From Nitrososphaerota archaeon (lineage in GTDB: Archaea; Thermoproteota; Nitrososphaeria_A; Caldarchaeales; Wolframiiraptoraceae), in NCBI GenBank assembly GCA_021157985.1, contig JAGGVM010000055.1, positions 1 to 6,336 on the forward strand: a DNA stretch of 6,336 nt, written 5' to 3'. How positions within the stretch are numbered: position 1 is the stretch's first letter; each line of letters opens with the position of its first letter. Shown one piece after another: positions 4,867 through 6,336 of the stretch. The translations under genes were made by a program, and so were the position numbers. Below the pieces are notes generated by a model. It ran no database searches. It was not told where the DNA came from and worked only from the letters and a program-made list of their open reading frames with translations.

Positions 4867-5837
4867 TATCTCTTCCGCTTAGTGGCCAGCCTTGCCAAGA
4901 AAGCCATCAACTGAACTTCCGGGGTAGCACCCTCCGAAATCCTGTAATCTACTTCTCCCAGTAAGTCGAGGAGATCCAGTTTGTCCTCCTCGCTTAGATC
5001 CAGATAGAATAACTCTCTGTAGATCGCTGAGATCAGATCGCTCGGCATTATTCCTTGGACGTATAGGATTCTTCGGACTTCGTCTCTCGCGTCCGCGAAC
5101 TTTCCGGAGAGAGCGAGCTCGAGAATTTTTCTAACCTCGCCTCTGCTCACATAACCCATCACCTGGTAAACCACTTTCTCATCGATCTTCTTGGCTATCG
5201 ATGCCGAAGCCTGCAAGATGTTTATCGCCTTCCTCATATCCCCTTCGGAAAAATCATAGATCACTTCGAGCGCTTGGTCATCGGCTTCGAGTCCCTCGTT
5301 TTCAACGATTTTCTTCAAGTACTTGATTACGTCGGCTTTGCTCAAGGGCCTGAACCTAAAGACGGCGCACCTGGACTGAATGGGCTCTATTATCCTGTTG
5401 CTGTAGTTAGCGGCCAGAATGAACCTGCACGTGGATGAAAACTGCTCCATAACCCTCCTGAAAGCGTGTTGGGCGTCGTCGGTGAGCTGGTCGCTCTCAT
5501 CGAGGAAAAGTATCTTGAATCCATATCCACCCATCGGTATCTGCCTCGCGAACATCTTCACCTTCTCCCGTATCGTTTGAATCCCTCTCTCATCCGACGC
5601 GTTGATCTCGAGAAAGTGTCCATCCTCGATATATCGGTCGCCGAAGAGATCTCTAGCGAACGCGTGAGCCGTGGCGGTTTTCCCTACGCCGGGAGGACCT
5701 GCAAAGAGCATGTGGGGGACAGCCTTGGTTCTCAAGATGTTCTTAAGGCTGCTCACTACTTCCTCCTGGTTTATTATCTCGTCTAAGCTTTTAGGCCTGT
5801 ACTTCTCGACCCATGGAAGCCTCGAAATCTCCTCCAA
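4866..5837 (-). CDS. rfcS: Replication factor C small subunit (clamp loader)
   Basis: This is the small AAA+ subunit, present in several copies in the archaeal RFC pentamer. The 323 residues match the family length. The RFC box is PWVEKYRPKSLDEII (8-22), Walker A GPPGVGKT (47-54), Walker B ILFLDESD (109-116), sensor 1 LAANYS (141-146), the arginine-finger motif SRC (155-157) and sensor 2 GDMRKAIN (199-206). The collar helices follow to LATKRKR. Walker B reads DESD where many small subunits have DEAD. No intein is present. The start is TTG 5837: an upstream in-frame TAA and the absence of ATG or GTG leave only TTG or a CTG two codons earlier, and the next ATG would lose the RFC box. It heads the rfcS-rfcL operon. 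Confidence 0.95.
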   Translation of the reverse strand: MEEISRLPWVEKYRPKSLDEIINQEEVVSSLKNILRTKAVPHMLFAGPPGVGKTATAHAFARDLFGDRYIEDGHFLEINASDERGIQTIREKVKMFARQIPMGGYGFKILFLDESDQLTDDAQHAFRRVMEQFSSTCRFILAANYSNRIIEPIQSRCAVFRFRPLSKADVIKYLKKIVENEGLEADDQALEVIYDFSEGDMRKAINILQASASIAKKIDEKVVYQVMGYVSRGEVRKILELALSGKFADARDEVRRILYVQGIMPSDLISAIYRELFYLDLSEEDKLDLLDLLGEVDYRISEGATPEVQLMAFLARLATKRKR

Positions 5838-5864
5838 ACTCAGAGCTCTTCCCCCTCCATAGAT

Positions 5865-5873
5865 CTTTTAAAG
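5865..5873 (-). promoter_or_regulatory. Candidate TATA box for the rfcS-rfcL operon
   Basis: Read leftward, CTTTAAAAG has its centre near 5869, predicting a transcript start near 5844, 5-7 bases before TTG 5837. A second candidate, CTATTATAG (5914-5906), lies about 40 bases further upstream and would give a leader of roughly 48 bases that includes GGAGGGGG (5858-5851). An 8-bp palindrome CTCCGGAG (5898-5905) adjoins it. I cannot tell which is used. Confidence 0.35.
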
Positions 5874-5975
5874 CAGTAATTAGAGTTTTTCACGGGCCTC
5901 CGGAGCTATAATAGTCTCAAAGGCTTAGGATAGGTATCAAGAGAATACGAGCAAATATAACCGGTCTTCCGATGG

Positions 5976-6336
5976 TTAATCAGATATCCTTATTCCGAGG
6001 ATTTCCTCAGCGTTAGACGTCGTTTTTTCAGCGACCTCCTCGAACGAGATCCTTTTCAGCTTGCTTATCCACTCGGCTGAAACCCTAACGTTCTTCGGGT
6101 AATTTATCGTTCCCGGAATGGGTGAGAGCACGGGGGAATCGCTTTCAAGCAGCAGGTTCTCGAGGGGAATCCTCTTAACGAGCTTCTGCTTCTGAGCGCT
6201 CCTAGCGATCGAGGGAGGTATGCTGAACATGAAGCCTTTCTCCGCCGCGGCAGCGGCGTGCGAGGCTTTGCCATCGAAGGCGTGCATCACGACTCTCTCA
6301 GCCCTCTTCTCGAACAAAATCTCCAAAGCATATTTA
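5976..6336 (-). CDS. TatD-family metal-dependent hydrolase, C-terminal part
   Basis: TatD proteins are TIM-barrel metallohydrolases, several of them 3'-5' exonucleases or deoxyribonucleases. The frame is open to the window's right edge, so about 119 C-terminal residues of a protein usually near 250 are visible. Two metal-site motifs can be seen: the His in VVMHAFDGK (HCFSG type) and the Asp in LLLESDSPVLSP (LLLETDSPYL type). The C-terminal helices with SNAEEILGI are also typical. The TTG at 6326 is internal, because the conserved His strand begins shortly after it and the N-terminal metal ligands must lie upstream. It is read in the same direction as rfcS, 138 bases away, and may feed into that operon, though rfcS seems to have its own promoter. 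Confidence 0.85.
   Translation of the reverse strand, partial: KYALEILFEKRAERVVMHAFDGKASHAAAAAEKGFMFSIPPSIARSAQKQKLVKRIPLENLLLESDSPVLSPIPGTINYPKNVRVSAEWISKLKRISFEEVAEKTTSNAEEILGIRISD

Noticed and set aside
5466..5862. Rightward ORFs opposite rfcS
   Set aside because: They are antisense to the Walker motifs and N-terminus of rfcS.
1..6336. CRISPR array, insertion sequence or intein
   Set aside because: No regularly spaced repeats or transposase were seen, and RfcS and RfcL run through their Walker motifs without insertions.

Overview
The window looks like a thermophilic archaeon of the TACK/Thermoproteota side. It encodes archaeal clamp-loader subunits (RfcS and RfcL), an Orc1/Cdc6 initiator, an SSV-type (fusellovirus-type) tyrosine integrase split at a tRNA gene, TATA-box promoters and several TTG starts. 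I cannot name a genus. No gene-free stretch exceeds about 140 bases.

Left part (1 to about 1712) is the right-hand end of an integrated mobile element. A rightward cassette of at least three small genes (the first cut by the window edge) is joined by two 4-bp ATGA stop/start overlaps. It uses an A- and C-rich coding strand unlike the genes to the right. It meets, tail to tail, the leftward C-terminal part of an SSV-type integrase. The integrase reading frame runs into the antisense of a tRNA-Gly(UCC) 3' half (1662-1712, including CCA). The 5' half of the tRNA is absent, so this is the attR copy. The intact tRNA and the integrase N-terminal piece should lie at the other end of the element, left of this window. 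The integrase DNA is unusually rich in GTAAC/GTTAC motifs, including two near-identical 14-bp palindromes and three GGCGTTAC copies in three different codon phases. This is the most unexplained signal in the window.

Middle part (1713-3564) is chromosomal flank. A T-rich former tRNA terminator is followed by a BRE/TATA promoter, three GGTTTTC repeats and an unrecognised all-helical protein gene (1852-2358). Next comes an Orc1/Cdc6-family AAA+ replication initiator (2401-3564).

Right part (3561-6336) is leftward: the 3' end of a TatD-family metal hydrolase gene, then the rfcS-rfcL clamp-loader operon. Both rfc genes start with TTG and have the same reading frame, separated by one TAG plus four codons. 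rfcL and orc1/cdc6 converge and share a TTAA stop overlap. RfcS and RfcL would form the loader that places PCNA on DNA, and Orc1/Cdc6 would mark origins, so this is a DNA-replication neighbourhood with a mobile element docked next to it.
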